A stretch of 6,242 bases of DNA. Source: Acidimicrobiaceae bacterium (GTDB lineage Bacteria > Actinomycetota > Acidimicrobiia > Acidimicrobiales > Palsa-688). The notes below the pieces were generated by a model, which had not been told where the DNA came from, ran no database searches, and was given only the letters and a program-made list of their open reading frames with translations. The stretch lies in assembly GCA_009785715.1 (NCBI GenBank), contig WQVT01000154.1, positions 1-6,242 on the forward strand, written 5' to 3'. Numbering within the stretch: position 1 is the first letter of the stretch; the number at the start of each line of letters is the position of its first letter. The position numbers and the translations under genes are program-made. Shown here one piece after another: positions 5,951 to 6,242 of this stretch.

Positions 5951-6242
5951 TCAGTGCTGGAGTGAGCGTTCGAGCAGCGGTGACGCCACCGCTGCCCAGG
6001 GGCCCACCGCGGCGGGCAGGTCGTCGAACGAGGACTCGAGCACGAACAGGCCGCGGGTGGGCACCGACGCGCCGAGCTCGACGAGCAGAGGCCGGAGCGA
6101 GACCTCCGGGGCGAGGGCGTGGATCGGGGCCGCGCCGGTCATCACCGGCACCGCCACCGTGCCGGCCAGGCCGTTGTTGCCGTACCGGTCGAGGAACAGC
6201 TTGAGGAGGCCGGTGTACGTCGCCTTGTAGGTGGGGGAGGCC
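5951..6242 (-). CDS. NAD(P)H-dependent FMN reductase, C-terminal part (cut by window edge)
   Basis: Only the last 96 residues plus the TGA stop are inside the window; the start lies beyond the right edge. The visible part begins ASPTYKATYTGLLKLFLDR, the flavodoxin-fold motif of SsuE/MsuE-type NADPH-dependent FMN reductases. It continues with NNGLAGTVAVPVMTGAAPIHALAPE, then a LRPLLVELGASVPTRGLFVLE strand and a final amphipathic helix ending LLERSLQH. A GTG at 6157 is in frame but is an internal Val, because the conserved motif lies upstream of it. The family reduces free FMN (or similar flavins) with NAD(P)H and often supplies reduced flavin to a partner monooxygenase such as SsuD. A luciferase-like monooxygenase is nearby on the opposite strand, but partnership is not shown. 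It lies 41 bp upstream of the uncharacterised gene and is possibly co-transcribed with it. Confidence 0.88.
   Translation of the reverse strand, partial: ASPTYKATYTGLLKLFLDRYGNNGLAGTVAVPVMTGAAPIHALAPEVSLRPLLVELGASVPTRGLFVLESSFDDLPAAVGPWAAVASPLLERSLQH

Noticed and set aside
5951..6157. A separate 68-residue gene starting at GTG 6157
   Set aside because: The frame continues upstream to the window edge and carries the FMN reductase motif SPTYKATYTGLL, so this is the tail of a larger gene.
1..6242. Mobile element, CRISPR, tRNA, rRNA or riboswitch
   Set aside because: No direct-repeat arrays, transposase or integrase motifs, cloverleaf-like segments or conserved RNA motifs were seen on either strand by eye.

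Overview
This 6.2-kb window is GC-rich chromosomal DNA with strong G/C preference at third codon positions. It is probably from an actinobacterium: there is a secreted DUF4232 protein, a TTG start behind a strong Shine-Dalgarno, candidate leaderless promoters, and terminator-like hairpins without T tracts. The genus cannot be named from the sequence. No rRNA, tRNA, CRISPR array, insertion sequence, integrase or phage gene was seen.

Layout. Bases 1-236 hold no confident gene. A secreted TIGR03118-family beta-propeller-like protein (237-1478, +) faces a secreted DUF4232 protein (1515-2684, -). A 114-bp divergent intergenic region then leads to a SAM-dependent O-methyltransferase (2799-3869, +). 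This ends 6 bp from a 66-residue zinc-ribbon-like protein (3876-4076, -). A second divergent region (4077-4148) leads to a luciferase-like flavin monooxygenase (4149-5213, +, TTG start). This ends 15 bp from an uncharacterised 226-residue protein (5229-5909, -). Upstream of that, on the same strand and 41 bp away, is the C-terminal part of an NAD(P)H-dependent FMN reductase that runs off the right edge (5951-6242, -).

The strand order is +,-,+,-,+,-,-, so most genes look monocistronic. The only possible operon visible is FMN reductase followed by the 226-residue protein. Three genes could fit one theme: a methyltransferase, a flavin/F420 monooxygenase and a flavin reductase together suggest small-molecule oxidation and tailoring. 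Because they are not co-transcribed, that link is inference only. The two proteins at the left are exported and appear unrelated to it.

No clear new defence or mobile system was found. The items most worth a second look are the Trp/His-rich 226-residue protein next to the FMN reductase, the two-domain architecture of the DUF4232 protein, a 20-bp perfect palindrome inside the monooxygenase gene, and compact inverted repeats at two convergent gene ends.
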